DNA of 8,125 nucleotides from Chloroflexota bacterium (GCA_024643825.1 JAHEME010000105.1:1-8125); one strand, 5' to 3'. Shown: positions 1 to 6,041, counted from the stretch's first letter. Notes: generated by a model from the sequence alone, not told the origin. Numbers and translations: made by a program.

Positions 1-528
1 GACCGTCCCCGCCGATACCAGTTCAAGCTGCTGGATGCTCAACGTGTGCGGCCTGGCCTCATACCATTCCCGAACACGACCCTCCACCGCAGGGAAGACC
101 CGCGCCAGGGTGCGCAGAACGACAATAAGCCCGGCAGTTGCCGCTGCCAGCAGCGCAAGTTCTCGTAGAAAGTTCAGGATGAGGGCGGCTGTGAGCGTAA
201 TGCTCAGAAATATAGCGATGGGCAGCAAGAGGGCATCGACGGCCTGCATGGTTGGCTGCACCATCTCTGCCAGATGGAGCTGAGTAAACAGGCTGTTCAG
301 AGTGAGAACGAACACAAACCAGAACACGATGCGGGGTGCCCATTTCTGGAATTGCCGCTGAATGTTTTCGGCATCGCCCCCCAGCAGCCGCGCAATGCGC
401 TCCCCTGTGATTCTGCGCCGGACGAGACGTCGCACCAGGGCAGAAGTGACTACGGCCACCAACGTGCCTCCGATGAAGATCACCAGCGGCAGAACAAGCT
501 GTGGAAGGTACTCACGAATCCCTTGCAA
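1..528 (-). CDS. MscS-like mechanosensitive channel, N-terminal part (runs off the window)
   Basis: Only the first 176 codons are present; the frame is open to base 1. The visible part is hydrophobic, with predicted membrane helices near residues 10-30, 68-85, 102-122 and 125-145, and an Arg-rich stretch (RRLVRRR) after the first helix. It contains no MscS pore or beta domain yet; these should lie beyond the window. The assignment rests on likeness to the gene just upstream (574-2178). Both start with a short EYLP segment, and the end here (REWYEARPHTLSIQQLELVSA) resembles residues 164-184 of that protein (DVWWAMRFKTVRVQGLELLTA) at the same distance from the start. The proposed start is TTG at 528 because no ATG lies in frame before a stop, and a strong ribosome-binding site precedes it. 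It begins 45 nt after the neighbour's stop, so co-transcription is likely. Membrane location is inferred; channel function is by paralogy only. Confidence 0.75.
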   Translation of the reverse strand, partial: MQGIREYLPQLVLPLVIFIGGTLVAVVTSALVRRLVRRRITGERIARLLGGDAENIQRQFQKWAPRIVFWFVFVLTLNSLFTQLHLAEMVQPTMQAVDALLLPIAIFLSITLTAALILNFLRELALLAAATAGLIVVLRTLARVFPAVEGRVREWYEARPHTLSIQQLELVSAGTV

Positions 529-534
529 AATCAG

Positions 535-543
535 CCTCTCTCC
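535..543 (-). promoter_or_regulatory. Ribosome-binding site supporting a TTG start
   Basis: The minus strand reads GGAGAGAGG, then six bases (CTGATT), then TTG at 528. This purine-rich site decides the TTG start of the second MscS-like gene, since the frame upstream closes at a TAG without offering an ATG. Confidence 0.6.
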
Positions 544-573
544 CGAAAACCTTGCATGACTGAGGGCAGGCAG

Positions 574-2178
574 CTATTTACGTCGGTTTTCGGATATGCG
601 GAATCCCGGTGCTTGATACCCCTCCGGCAGCGTCTCATCCGGGATTGCCATGCGGTTGCCATCCCTCAATGACGTATAGTGTGGCGACATGATCTCCATC
701 CCCGCCGCGTTGAAGTGATCCTGGATCGCCTCATGCAGCGCGGAGTAGGTCAGTTGCATATGGTTGGGGGCATCCGTGAAGGCATTGAGTTCGTAGCTCA
801 CGAAGAAGTCATCCAATGACTTTTGCAGGATGTACGGCTCAGGCTCGGCGAGGATACCCTGAGTAGAGTGTGCGGCGGCGATCAGCAGTGCATGGACATC
901 ACGCCAGGGCGCTTCGTAGCTGATTGTCACCGTCGTCTTGAGAATCAGGTTACCTTCCCGCCCTGATCCACTGAAGTTTACGATGTGCGTTCCCATAATT
1001 GTAGCATTCGGGATCGTGATATCTTCGTTATAGATCGTGCGGATGCGCGTCACCAGCAGGGAGCGTTCGGTCACGTCGCCGATGTGATCGCCGATCTGCA
1101 CCCGATCCCCAATCCGGAAGGGACGCATATACGTCAGCACCAGCCCGGCGATCACATTGGACACCGCCGAGCTTGACCCCAGCGAGATCAGCAGTCCAAG
1201 AAACACACCCACCGCCTGAAACGCCAGCGACCCCGAACCAGGCAGATAGGGGAAGATGATGATCAGGGCGAAAGTTAGCACCCCAAAACGTACGATCTGA
1301 AACGTGGGCATAGCCCATTCTGCATAGAACCCGGCCACCGAGATCACACGCTCGTCTACCGCCTCGAAGAAGATGCGCACCCCCCGGATCGCCAACCGTG
1401 CCAGGACCGCAATGATCGCAATGAAGACCACGTTGGGAAGGTAGTGAATCAGACTCTTCCACAGCGATTCCAGAGGAATGTAGATCACAGAACCCAGCGT
1501 CGCGGCGGCCCCCTTCGTACCGGGGAAGGAGTTGAAGACTGCCGAGGCATACAGCAGCAGCGCAATAACGCTGAGGATCAAGCGCAGGGCACGCAGCGCC
1601 AGCCGCGTGGCGTTGGCGATGTGCTGTGCCGTGAGCAATTCCAGGCCTTGCACCCGAACGGTTTTGAAGCGCATCGCCCACCACACGTCGATGCGTGCGA
1701 TCAACGCCGGGAAGACTCGGTGAAACACGCGGAACACCAGGATCAGCCCCAGCGTGGCGAACACCGTATTGACGATCCCGTGCAGAAACTCAACCGCTTC
1801 CACGTACTCCAACGAATGCCCGGCAATGAGCGAAAGGTCATCCAGCAGCGGGAGCAGCAGCTCCCGCACCGAAGTCTCATAGAAGTTGAAGCCGATTACA
1901 CGAAACGCGACGATCACGCTCAACAGCAGCATTGTGTGAAGCACCAGCCGTTCGGTATGAACGTCTATCGTGGTGGTGGTTTCTTCGGCTTCCTGCTCGT
2001 CGCTGCTGAACGCTTCCGCCAGCCGGTCGTCCAGCAGCGAGTGATGCAGGATGCGCCGCGTGATGTACGCTGCCAGCATCGCAATCACCCATCCGGCAGC
2101 CAGCACACCCAGCCCCGCCAGCAATCGGGGAAGATACTCCTGAAATACCGCACCTAACAAGGGAAGGAAGTTAGACAT
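574..2178 (-). CDS. MscS family mechanosensitive ion channel, long multi-helix type
   Basis: The protein has 534 residues, much longer than E. coli MscS (286), because of an N-terminal extension of several membrane helices (about residues 15-40, 78-97, 133-158, 193-215, 248-268, 293-312). The MscS core follows: pore-lining helix at about 317-350 (AVGVFLGLLISLGSSS, then NVIAG), the MRPFRIGDRVQIG segment at 351-363 opening the beta domain, and the ITIPNATI motif at 387-394. A cytoplasmic alpha/beta vestibule domain fills 405-505. The family opens under membrane tension to release solutes during hypo-osmotic shock. An acidic/Thr stretch at 58-72 lies between helices. Start ATG 2178 has GAGGGG four bases upstream. 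It is followed after 45 nt by a partial paralogue, suggesting a two-channel operon, and preceded by a terminator-like hairpin, so it probably has its own promoter. Family assignment is firm; the gating stimulus is not visible. Confidence 0.93.
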   Translation of the reverse strand: MSNFLPLLGAVFQEYLPRLLAGLGVLAAGWVIAMLAAYITRRILHHSLLDDRLAEAFSSDEQEAEETTTTIDVHTERLVLHTMLLLSVIVAFRVIGFNFYETSVRELLLPLLDDLSLIAGHSLEYVEAVEFLHGIVNTVFATLGLILVFRVFHRVFPALIARIDVWWAMRFKTVRVQGLELLTAQHIANATRLALRALRLILSVIALLLYASAVFNSFPGTKGAAATLGSVIYIPLESLWKSLIHYLPNVVFIAIIAVLARLAIRGVRIFFEAVDERVISVAGFYAEWAMPTFQIVRFGVLTFALIIIFPYLPGSGSLAFQAVGVFLGLLISLGSSSAVSNVIAGLVLTYMRPFRIGDRVQIGDHIGDVTERSLLVTRIRTIYNEDITIPNATIMGTHIVNFSGSGREGNLILKTTVTISYEAPWRDVHALLIAAAHSTQGILAEPEPYILQKSLDDFFVSYELNAFTDAPNHMQLTYSALHEAIQDHFNAAGMEIMSPHYTSLRDGNRMAIPDETLPEGYQAPGFRISENRRK

Positions 2179-2242
2179 AGCGCCCCTCGTATTGGAAGAA
2201 GATTTGTGCAGGATACCATACGAGAGGCAAGGAGAGAAACAA

Positions 2243-2275
2243 CGCGGAAGCCAGAATTCTGCCCCGGCTTCCGCG
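2243..2275 (-). terminator. Hairpin terminator after the CatE-like gene
   Basis: A perfect 10-bp stem (CGCGGAAGCC with GGCTTCCGCG) encloses a 13-nt loop that contains GAATTC. On the minus strand it is followed by TTGTTTCTCTCC, a pyrimidine- and T-rich but not pure T tail. It lies 45 bases past the stop of the CatE-like gene and 65 bases before the MscS start, the expected place for an intrinsic terminator separating two transcripts. The imperfect T tract keeps confidence moderate. Confidence 0.65.
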
Positions 2276-2320
2276 CCTGATCATGAAGTTATGTGCGGCG
2301 ATGACCCGATTTACCCTGAT

Positions 2321-3217
2321 CTATCCACGCTTCCCAACCGTCAGCAGCACCCCGTTCTGAGCCGGGTCGCGGATGAGCAGACCTTCATCCACCGTCTCGA
2401 TAGCGATCCCTGCCTGTTCCACTCGATCCGCCACGATCTCCAGGTCTTCGGCGGTGGGCAGTTCGACGGTGATGTATCGCAAGCCCGTAGAATTCGGTGG
2501 GGGTGGAGGCGCGCCCTCCCCCTGCCACGTATTCAACCCAATGTGGTGATGATACCCCCCGGCAGACACGAACAGCGCCCGCATCTGCGGCATATCGGCT
2601 ACAACATCGAATCCCAGTACCTCATGATAGAATCGGCGCGAATCATTCAGATCGGCGACGTGCAGATGCTCGTGCCCGACTGTTGTTTCCGGGTGCACTC
2701 CAGCCCAGGCGGGCAGTGGCTTGTCAATGTCATCGACCAATTCCTGCGGGAACGTCGGCCCTCCGCTGAAGGTTAGCTTGCCATCGACCATCGGCCACTG
2801 TTCCGGTGGAAAATCCCACGCAAGTTCGATCCCGTTTCCTTCCGCATCCGGCAGGTAGATCGCCAGATGCGTCTGATGATCGGACATCCCCTGCACGGGC
2901 GTGCGCGTCTCGGCGATGCGCTTCAGATGTTGCACCAACTCATCACGCGTGGGCACAAGCCATGCTGTGTGATACAGCCCGGTCGTCCTCCGAGCAGATC
3001 GCGCCCCCGGCACTTGAGTCAGATGCAGCAGGTCTTGACCACCTGCGCCCATTGCCGCGAAGTCTCCCTCACGCCGATGCAGATTGAATCCAATCGAATT
3101 TTCATAAAACGCGACCTGCGAATCCAGATCAGCGACGGTGTAATGAACCGCACCCATCCGCGTATCCGCTGCAATGCGAAATGTGGTCGCTGCCTGCTGT
3201 TGTTCCTGAGTGGTCAT
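2321..3217 (-). CDS. catE: CatE-like two-domain VOC (glyoxalase/extradiol dioxygenase superfamily) protein
   Basis: The protein has 298 residues with two vicinal-oxygen-chelate domains, about 20-137 and 178-296. It closely follows the layout I remember for Bacillus subtilis CatE, annotated as catechol-2,3-dioxygenase: GLYHTAW (80-86) and GNGIEL (127-132) in domain 1, VGHEHLHV (180-187) and FVSAGGYHHHIGLN (216-229) in domain 2. Candidate metal ligands are H83 and E131 in domain 1 and H182 in domain 2; the end of domain 2 (NGVLLTV) lacks the usual Glu, as I recall for CatE itself. A proline run (residues 237-241) sits in a loop of domain 2. The expected role is cytoplasmic metal-dependent ring cleavage or a related reaction; the substrate cannot be read from sequence, and 'VOC family protein' is the safe name. 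Start ATG 3217 is chosen over an upstream TTG because of its strong ribosome-binding site and because the extra residues would be encoded across a hairpin. Confidence 0.85.
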   Translation of the reverse strand: MTTQEQQQAATTFRIAADTRMGAVHYTVADLDSQVAFYENSIGFNLHRREGDFAAMGAGGQDLLHLTQVPGARSARRTTGLYHTAWLVPTRDELVQHLKRIAETRTPVQGMSDHQTHLAIYLPDAEGNGIELAWDFPPEQWPMVDGKLTFSGGPTFPQELVDDIDKPLPAWAGVHPETTVGHEHLHVADLNDSRRFYHEVLGFDVVADMPQMRALFVSAGGYHHHIGLNTWQGEGAPPPPPNSTGLRYITVELPTAEDLEIVADRVEQAGIAIETVDEGLLIRDPAQNGVLLTVGKRG

Positions 3218-3222
3218 TCTTT

Positions 3223-3229
3223 CTCCCTC
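3223..3229 (-). promoter_or_regulatory. Ribosome-binding site of the CatE-like gene
   Basis: The minus strand reads GAGGGAG, then AAAGA, then ATG at 3217. This strong site with good spacing fixes the start at 3217 and excludes the 27-residue longer frame that opens with TTG at 3298. Confidence 0.75.
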
Positions 3230-3262
3230 GCCCCGATACTTCGATAGTCGGGCTATAAAGTA

Positions 3263-3284
3263 CCGTCCACTGAGAAGTGGACGG
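3263..3284 (-). promoter_or_regulatory. Perfect 9-bp hairpin in the leader of the CatE-like gene
   Basis: CCGTCCACT pairs perfectly with AGTGGACGG around a 4-nt loop (TCTC on the minus strand, GAGA on the plus). On the minus strand it is followed by TACTTTATAG, a weak T-rich tail. It lies 71 bases after the stop of the small membrane protein gene and 45 bases before the CatE-like ATG. It may be the terminator of the former or a protein-binding site or attenuator for the latter. I see no convincing -35/-10 pair in 3218-3355. Confidence 0.45.
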
Positions 3285-3355
3285 CATACGTAAAACAAAT
3301 TTTCGGGTACTTACCTGTGCTATTTTGACGCTGCGATCTGCCCCTCACTTACACG

Positions 3356-3733
3356 CTATGGAATCAGCAGCGTGAGGAGTGTCAGCACTACCGCAGCAGC
3401 GAAGGCCCTCAGATACACGCGCCGTGCCTGGCGTCGCACCTGAGCTAGTTCCGCCTCATCGGTGATCCGCTCCACCCGTTCTCCCAGTTGACGCGTTCCA
3501 CGCGCCGCCAGAGCCACTCAGGTTTTGTCCCGCCATTGAAAGTATCCGATAGCCGATCCCCAGAAGGGGAGGATCAGCGCCAGCCGCCACCACCGATCCA
3601 CCCCGGTGGCGAGCATAGCGGCCAGAATCGCGGCAGTGATCACCAACCCGATCACGCCACCGATCAACCGCTTGCGACGCTCTGGCGAACTAATGTTGGG
3701 GGTACATACGTCTTCAGCAGAGACTACGGTCAC
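3356..3733 (-). CDS. Small three-helix membrane protein with in-frame UGA: candidate selenoprotein
   Basis: The GTG at 3733 has GAGG eight bases upstream. The frame runs 71 codons, meets UGA (3520-3518), and continues 53 more codons to TAG (3358-3356). Before the UGA: Cys10 in a CTPNIS segment, a basic patch ERRKR (18-22), helix 1 at about 24-44, a short GVDRWWR turn, helix 2 at about 50-66, then YFQWRDKT directly before codon 72. After it: VALAARGTRQLGER, a charged stretch (TDEAELAQVRRQARRV) and helix 3 at about 105-125. The downstream part looks like real protein, not random frame. I recall homologues with a single uninterrupted frame and Cys at this place (DKTCVALAARG), but cannot check this here. 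With the SECIS-like hairpin just downstream, selenocysteine at 72 is the best reading. Cys10 and residue 72 should lie on the same, probably cytoplasmic, membrane face and could form a redox pair. Alternatives are a nonsense-mutated gene, a 71-residue truncated product or a sequencing error. Function unknown. Confidence 0.6.
3490..3506 (-). promoter_or_regulatory. SECIS-like hairpin 11 nt downstream of the in-frame UGA
   Basis: The minus strand reads GGCGCGTGGAACGCGTC. It folds as a 7-bp stem (six Watson-Crick pairs and one G-U) with a GGA loop. It is 17 nt long and begins exactly 11 nt after the UGA. As I remember it, the minimal E. coli fdhF SECIS is also a 17-nt upper stem-loop 11 nt after the UGA, with G at the start of the loop. 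The fold is seen directly; binding by SelB is inference. The coding sequence for Arg-Gly-Thr-Arg could produce such a palindrome by chance. Confidence 0.5.
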
Positions 3734-3812
3734 AAAAGAAACCTCAATGAGAATACAGAATCGTTGATAGAACGTACCGCTAGAAGAGTGCGATCACAAG
3801 ATTCAACCTCGT

Positions 3813-4790
3813 TCAGGCTCCTTCGCTATCCGCATCGATTGATTTCTTGCGACGGGTACGCGGCTTCTTCGCAGGCTTCTCCTCGCCTTCGGCTTCTGAT
3901 CTCGGTTTGCGGGTACGCGGCTTCTTGGCTGCGGGGGGTTCTATCAGCGTCGCGTTTTCGTTTTTTGTCTTTCGAGTCTGTGGCTTCGGCGCAGATTCTT
4001 CCGCCGCTGCTACTTCCGCAGGCAGGGAAGGCGCTGGCTCGGCGAGCTTCGCCTCGATGGGTTCATCCATCTTCTGCATCGTCTCATAATAGGCTTTGCC
4101 GAATAGCGCACCCATCATCACCGAGGAATACGCCATCACGACACCAATAAACACAGGGTACAGAAAGCACAAAACAATGGTAAAGAAGGAGATCGACGCG
4201 ATCAGGGATGCCCCGATATTCAGCGCATACCACACTACAAACGCGATCAGGAAGTTGCCCATTCCCTTGCGTGCGATTTTCCAGACCTCACCCAGTTCAA
4301 ATGCTGCCCCCAGCCGATCCAGCGCAATCGCGCGGGCCAGCCCGACGTTAGCCAGAATCATCAGGGGAAACATGAGCAGCGAGCTAATTCCCATTAGCAC
4401 GAAAAAGCAGGAGAACATCACGACCATCGTGCCCACGCCAAGTTCCGCTGAGTCGAGAGCAGAACCCATCAGTGGCCCGGTGAAGCTCGCCCCGATCCAC
4501 AGGATCACCGCTACGGTGATTAGCAGTATGTACGGGAGAAAATAGACAAACATCACGGCGATGTATCGCAGCGAATCGAGTACAATCTCGCCGAAGTCAT
4601 CCCACTCCGGCAGCGTTGGCTCCTCGCCACGAATAGTCTGGCGCATCACACGCATCCCATATCCATACATCAGATACAACACGGGCGAAAACACAATGCC
4701 GATCAGTCCGATTAATGCACTGATCCCGAACTTATTCTTCCAGCGTTCGTCCTTGAAGGGGAACCCGATCAGTTCCGAAGTGATGTTCAT
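3813..4790 (-). CDS. DUF4013 domain membrane protein with Lys/Arg/Pro-rich C-terminal tail
   Basis: The protein has 325 residues. Residues 1-235 match the DUF4013 pattern: FPFKDERWKNKFGI near the start, a GYGMRVMRQTIRGE segment after the first helix (43-56), and LPEWDDFG (60-67) before a long hydrophobic region. Predicted membrane helices lie at about 22-44, 74-101, 120-148, 177-202 and 205-230. Residues 240-325 form a soluble low-complexity tail rich in Ala, Pro, Glu, Lys and Arg, with KKPRTR occurring twice (289-294 and 308-313). The tail is not part of the usual domain and is probably disordered and cytoplasmic. The function of DUF4013 is not known to me; a role in envelope or secretion has not been shown. 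Start ATG 4790 has GGAGG seven bases upstream. The leader contains two hairpins. The stop lies 79 bases before the candidate selenoprotein start, so the two could share a transcript. Confidence 0.85.
   Translation of the reverse strand: MNITSELIGFPFKDERWKNKFGISALIGLIGIVFSPVLYLMYGYGMRVMRQTIRGEEPTLPEWDDFGEIVLDSLRYIAVMFVYFLPYILLITVAVILWIGASFTGPLMGSALDSAELGVGTMVVMFSCFFVLMGISSLLMFPLMILANVGLARAIALDRLGAAFELGEVWKIARKGMGNFLIAFVVWYALNIGASLIASISFFTIVLCFLYPVFIGVVMAYSSVMMGALFGKAYYETMQKMDEPIEAKLAEPAPSLPAEVAAAEESAPKPQTRKTKNENATLIEPPAAKKPRTRKPRSEAEGEEKPAKKPRTRRKKSIDADSEGA
3853..3926 (-). repeat. 17-bp direct repeat encoding the KKPRTR units of the DUF4013 tail
   Basis: The plus strand has CGGGTACGCGGCTTCTT at 3853-3869 and again, identical, at 3910-3926. 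Both copies are in the same reading frame and encode the KKPRTR motif. The identity at the DNA level suggests recent duplication within the tail. Confidence 0.7.
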
Positions 4791-4819
4791 ACAGTTTCCT
4801 CCGATTGTGTGCGAGGAGT

Positions 4820-4867
4820 CATGCTTTCACTGTACCATACAGCGACAGCATGTGGGAATCTCCCACA
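4820..4867 (-). promoter_or_regulatory. Two abutting hairpins in the DUF4013 gene leader
   Basis: In transcript order the first hairpin is TGTGGGA-gat-TCCCACA (4867-4851), a perfect 7-bp stem with a 3-nt loop. The second (4852-4820) has an outer CATGCT/AGCATG stem, a 4x4 internal loop and an inner CTGTA-tgg-TACAG stem. They share two bases, so both cannot be fully paired at once. Neither is followed by a T tract. They fill most of the 90 bases between the phosphoesterase stop and the DUF4013 start and could be a leader control element, a weak transcript end or a protein site. Confidence 0.35.
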
Positions 4868-4880
4868 AACTGAAGGGCTA

Positions 4881-5582
4881 TCAAAGAGTATTGCGATGCG
4901 TTGCCGTGGTGTCTCCGGGCTGCCCTTCGTGCAGCGGAATCTCCGTGATGGGAAGATCGATCTTGCCGCCCGTGCGCAGATCGTACAGATCGAATGCCCC
5001 ATCCGGCAGGCTGAGGATGCCGCACGTACGGCTGCCCAGCGCATCCCCGTGATCGCAAACCGACCCCGGATTCACCACCAGCAGATCGCCGATCTGTACC
5101 TGCATCGGTCGATGCGTATGCCCCAGGATGACAACATCCGCCTGCGCCTCGACCGCGATCCGATCATAGACATCGCGCGGGCTGTTCGGGTAGATGTAGA
5201 TTTGCGCACTCCACGGCGCACCATGCGCCAGCAGTACCCGCCTGTCCTCCCACTCGAAGCGCAGAACGTCCGGCAAATGCAGCACGTGATCCAGAGACGA
5301 TTCCGCCAACAGCCTCCGGTGATAGTTGGGATTCTGTGGGTCGCCGTTCTCACGCAGCCACCGCTGGTTGCCCACCGCGTCGAAATCGTGGTTTCCCTGC
5401 ACGCACGGAATCTTGTACGCGGTCAGCAGTTCGATCACCGCATCCCCGTCGGGGCCATCACCCTTCTCTACGATGTCGCCCGCGCACAGGATCGTATGCA
5501 CATGCTTTTCACGCAGCAGGTCGAGGGCTAATCCCAGCCCGGTGAGGTCGCAGTGAATGTCGGCAATCAGGCCAATACGCAT
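4881..5582 (-). CDS. YfcE/MJ0936-type calcineurin-like metallophosphoesterase
   Basis: The protein has 233 residues and carries all motifs of the calcineurin-like phosphoesterase fold in order: D8-x-H10 in LIADIH, GD at 35-36, GNHD at 63-66, H120-G in LLAHG, and GHTH at 154-157, followed by NPGSV at 171-175. These residues hold a two-metal centre, usually Mn2+, Fe or Ni, that hydrolyses phosphodiesters or phosphomonoesters in the cytoplasm. The natural substrate of this subfamily is not settled and cannot be read here. Length is slightly above the small YfcE type (about 180), owing to an insert at about 72-100 and a C-terminal extension after about 195. ATG 5582 is the only sensible start because the DxH motif follows at residue 8; its ribosome-binding site is weak. 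The remnant toxin frame upstream runs into this gene's start. The DUF4013 gene follows after 90 bases. Confidence 0.9.
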   Translation of the reverse strand: MRIGLIADIHCDLTGLGLALDLLREKHVHTILCAGDIVEKGDGPDGDAVIELLTAYKIPCVQGNHDFDAVGNQRWLRENGDPQNPNYHRRLLAESSLDHVLHLPDVLRFEWEDRRVLLAHGAPWSAQIYIYPNSPRDVYDRIAVEAQADVVILGHTHRPMQVQIGDLLVVNPGSVCDHGDALGSRTCGILSLPDGAFDLYDLRTGGKIDLPITEIPLHEGQPGDTTATHRNTL

Positions 5583-5607
5583 GGGGACTCAGTTCGTAGT
5601 GGTGACA

Positions 5608-5915
5608 GGGAAGAAGTTCAAGTGCATCGCAGTGCGTAGGGCGGATTATGGAGAAGTCTCGGTGATCAAAGGTGCATACCTGCGTGATTTTCAACCTCTC
5701 AGCACTGAATCCGAATCCATCTGATTTAGAAATTGAAGTTTTGCTCTGAGGCCGCCTACTCTATTGAGCAAGTAGCACACTTCTACAATCACAACTTCTG
5801 GAGCGATGAGTTGGTTCTTATTCTCGTTTGCAAAGACCCGCGACCTTTGATGTCTCTTCTCGTTCTGAACATGCAAAGCATAGAGATAACTGCTATCGGG
5901 CAGAATCTTACGCAT
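5608..5915 (-). pseudogene. VapC-type PIN-domain toxin, remnant with central deletion
   Basis: The first part (5915 to about 5704) starts MRKILPDSSYLYAL, where the Asp is the first PIN catalytic residue. It continues through NQLIAPEVVIVEVCYLLNRVGG, which holds the conserved central Glu, to LQFLNQMDSD, then in its own frame hits TGA at 5691. The second part, in another frame from 5703, reads AERLKITQVCTFDHRDFSIIRP and ends THCDALELLP at 5608, the typical PIN C-terminus with its TFDxxDF motif. The expected middle, with the later catalytic Asp and the FVDAS-type segment (roughly 40 residues), is missing. No complete product is possible, so the RNase toxin is inactive. The second frame stays open into the phosphoesterase gene, so its original stop is also lost. 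Base composition is AT-richer than the flanks (25 G+C of 60 at 5761-5820 against 37 of 60 at 5041-5100), suggesting foreign origin. Its ATG overlaps the antitoxin stop. Confidence 0.75.
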
Positions 5916-6020
5916 CCGAAGAAGACTCATTTTCATCCATCCAGCGCGCAAGATGCCTCTCCATTTCTTCATTCAAGACATCATTAGTTCATCGCCAAGT
6001 TGTATGGTAATTTCCTGCAT
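5908..6020 (-). pseudogene. Antitoxin partner of the PIN toxin, remnant with internal deletion
   Basis: ATG 6020 is preceded by GGAGG with normal spacing and encodes MQEITIQLGDEL, which looks like the beta strand of a ribbon-helix-helix antitoxin. That frame ends a few codons later at TGA. A different frame from about 5988 encodes NDVLNEEMERHLARW and a short acidic/Ser tail, stopping at TAA 5910-5908. This is the style of helix 2 and the toxin-binding tail. The total span of 113 nt is not a multiple of three and is too short for a usual 70-90 residue antitoxin, so a stretch of perhaps 20-30 codons has been lost with a frame change. The TAA lies inside ATGCGTAA, where the ATG is the toxin start: the classic TA overlap. 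It begins 22 nt after the glycerate kinase stop. Confidence 0.65.
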
Positions 6021-6041
6021 ACGCCACCTCCGGTAACATCA

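Noticed and set aside
59..672. Open frames on both strands at the left edge (59-343 minus, 274-672 plus)
   Set aside because: The continuous hydrophobic frame 1-528 on the minus strand fits the channel paralogue; the others are out-of-frame shadows.
1444..2157. Long plus-strand open frame (237 codons)
   Set aside because: It lies entirely antisense to the MscS gene, is very rich in Gln, Arg and His with no domain-like pattern, and is a shadow of the opposite codon structure.
3218..3298. Longer N-terminus for the CatE-like protein starting with TTG at 3298
   Set aside because: It would run through the perfect hairpin at 3263-3284 and add 27 residues absent from the family, while ATG 3217 has a strong ribosome-binding site.
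3325..3356. Plus-strand TTGACG followed by TTACAC as a promoter
   Set aside because: No plus-strand gene lies downstream; the match is probably chance.
3356..3517. Separate 53-residue protein starting with the GTG directly after the UGA
   Set aside because: The GTG is in the same frame as the upstream gene, has no ribosome-binding site, and the sequence reads as a continuation; a single frame through UGA is simpler.
4851..4867. 7-bp hairpin as the phosphoesterase terminator
   Set aside because: No T tract follows on the minus strand, so it is listed as a leader structure instead.
4809..5531. Plus-strand open frame of 240 codons opposite the phosphoesterase
   Set aside because: It is antisense to a gene with complete catalytic motifs; its sequence shows no recognisable motif.
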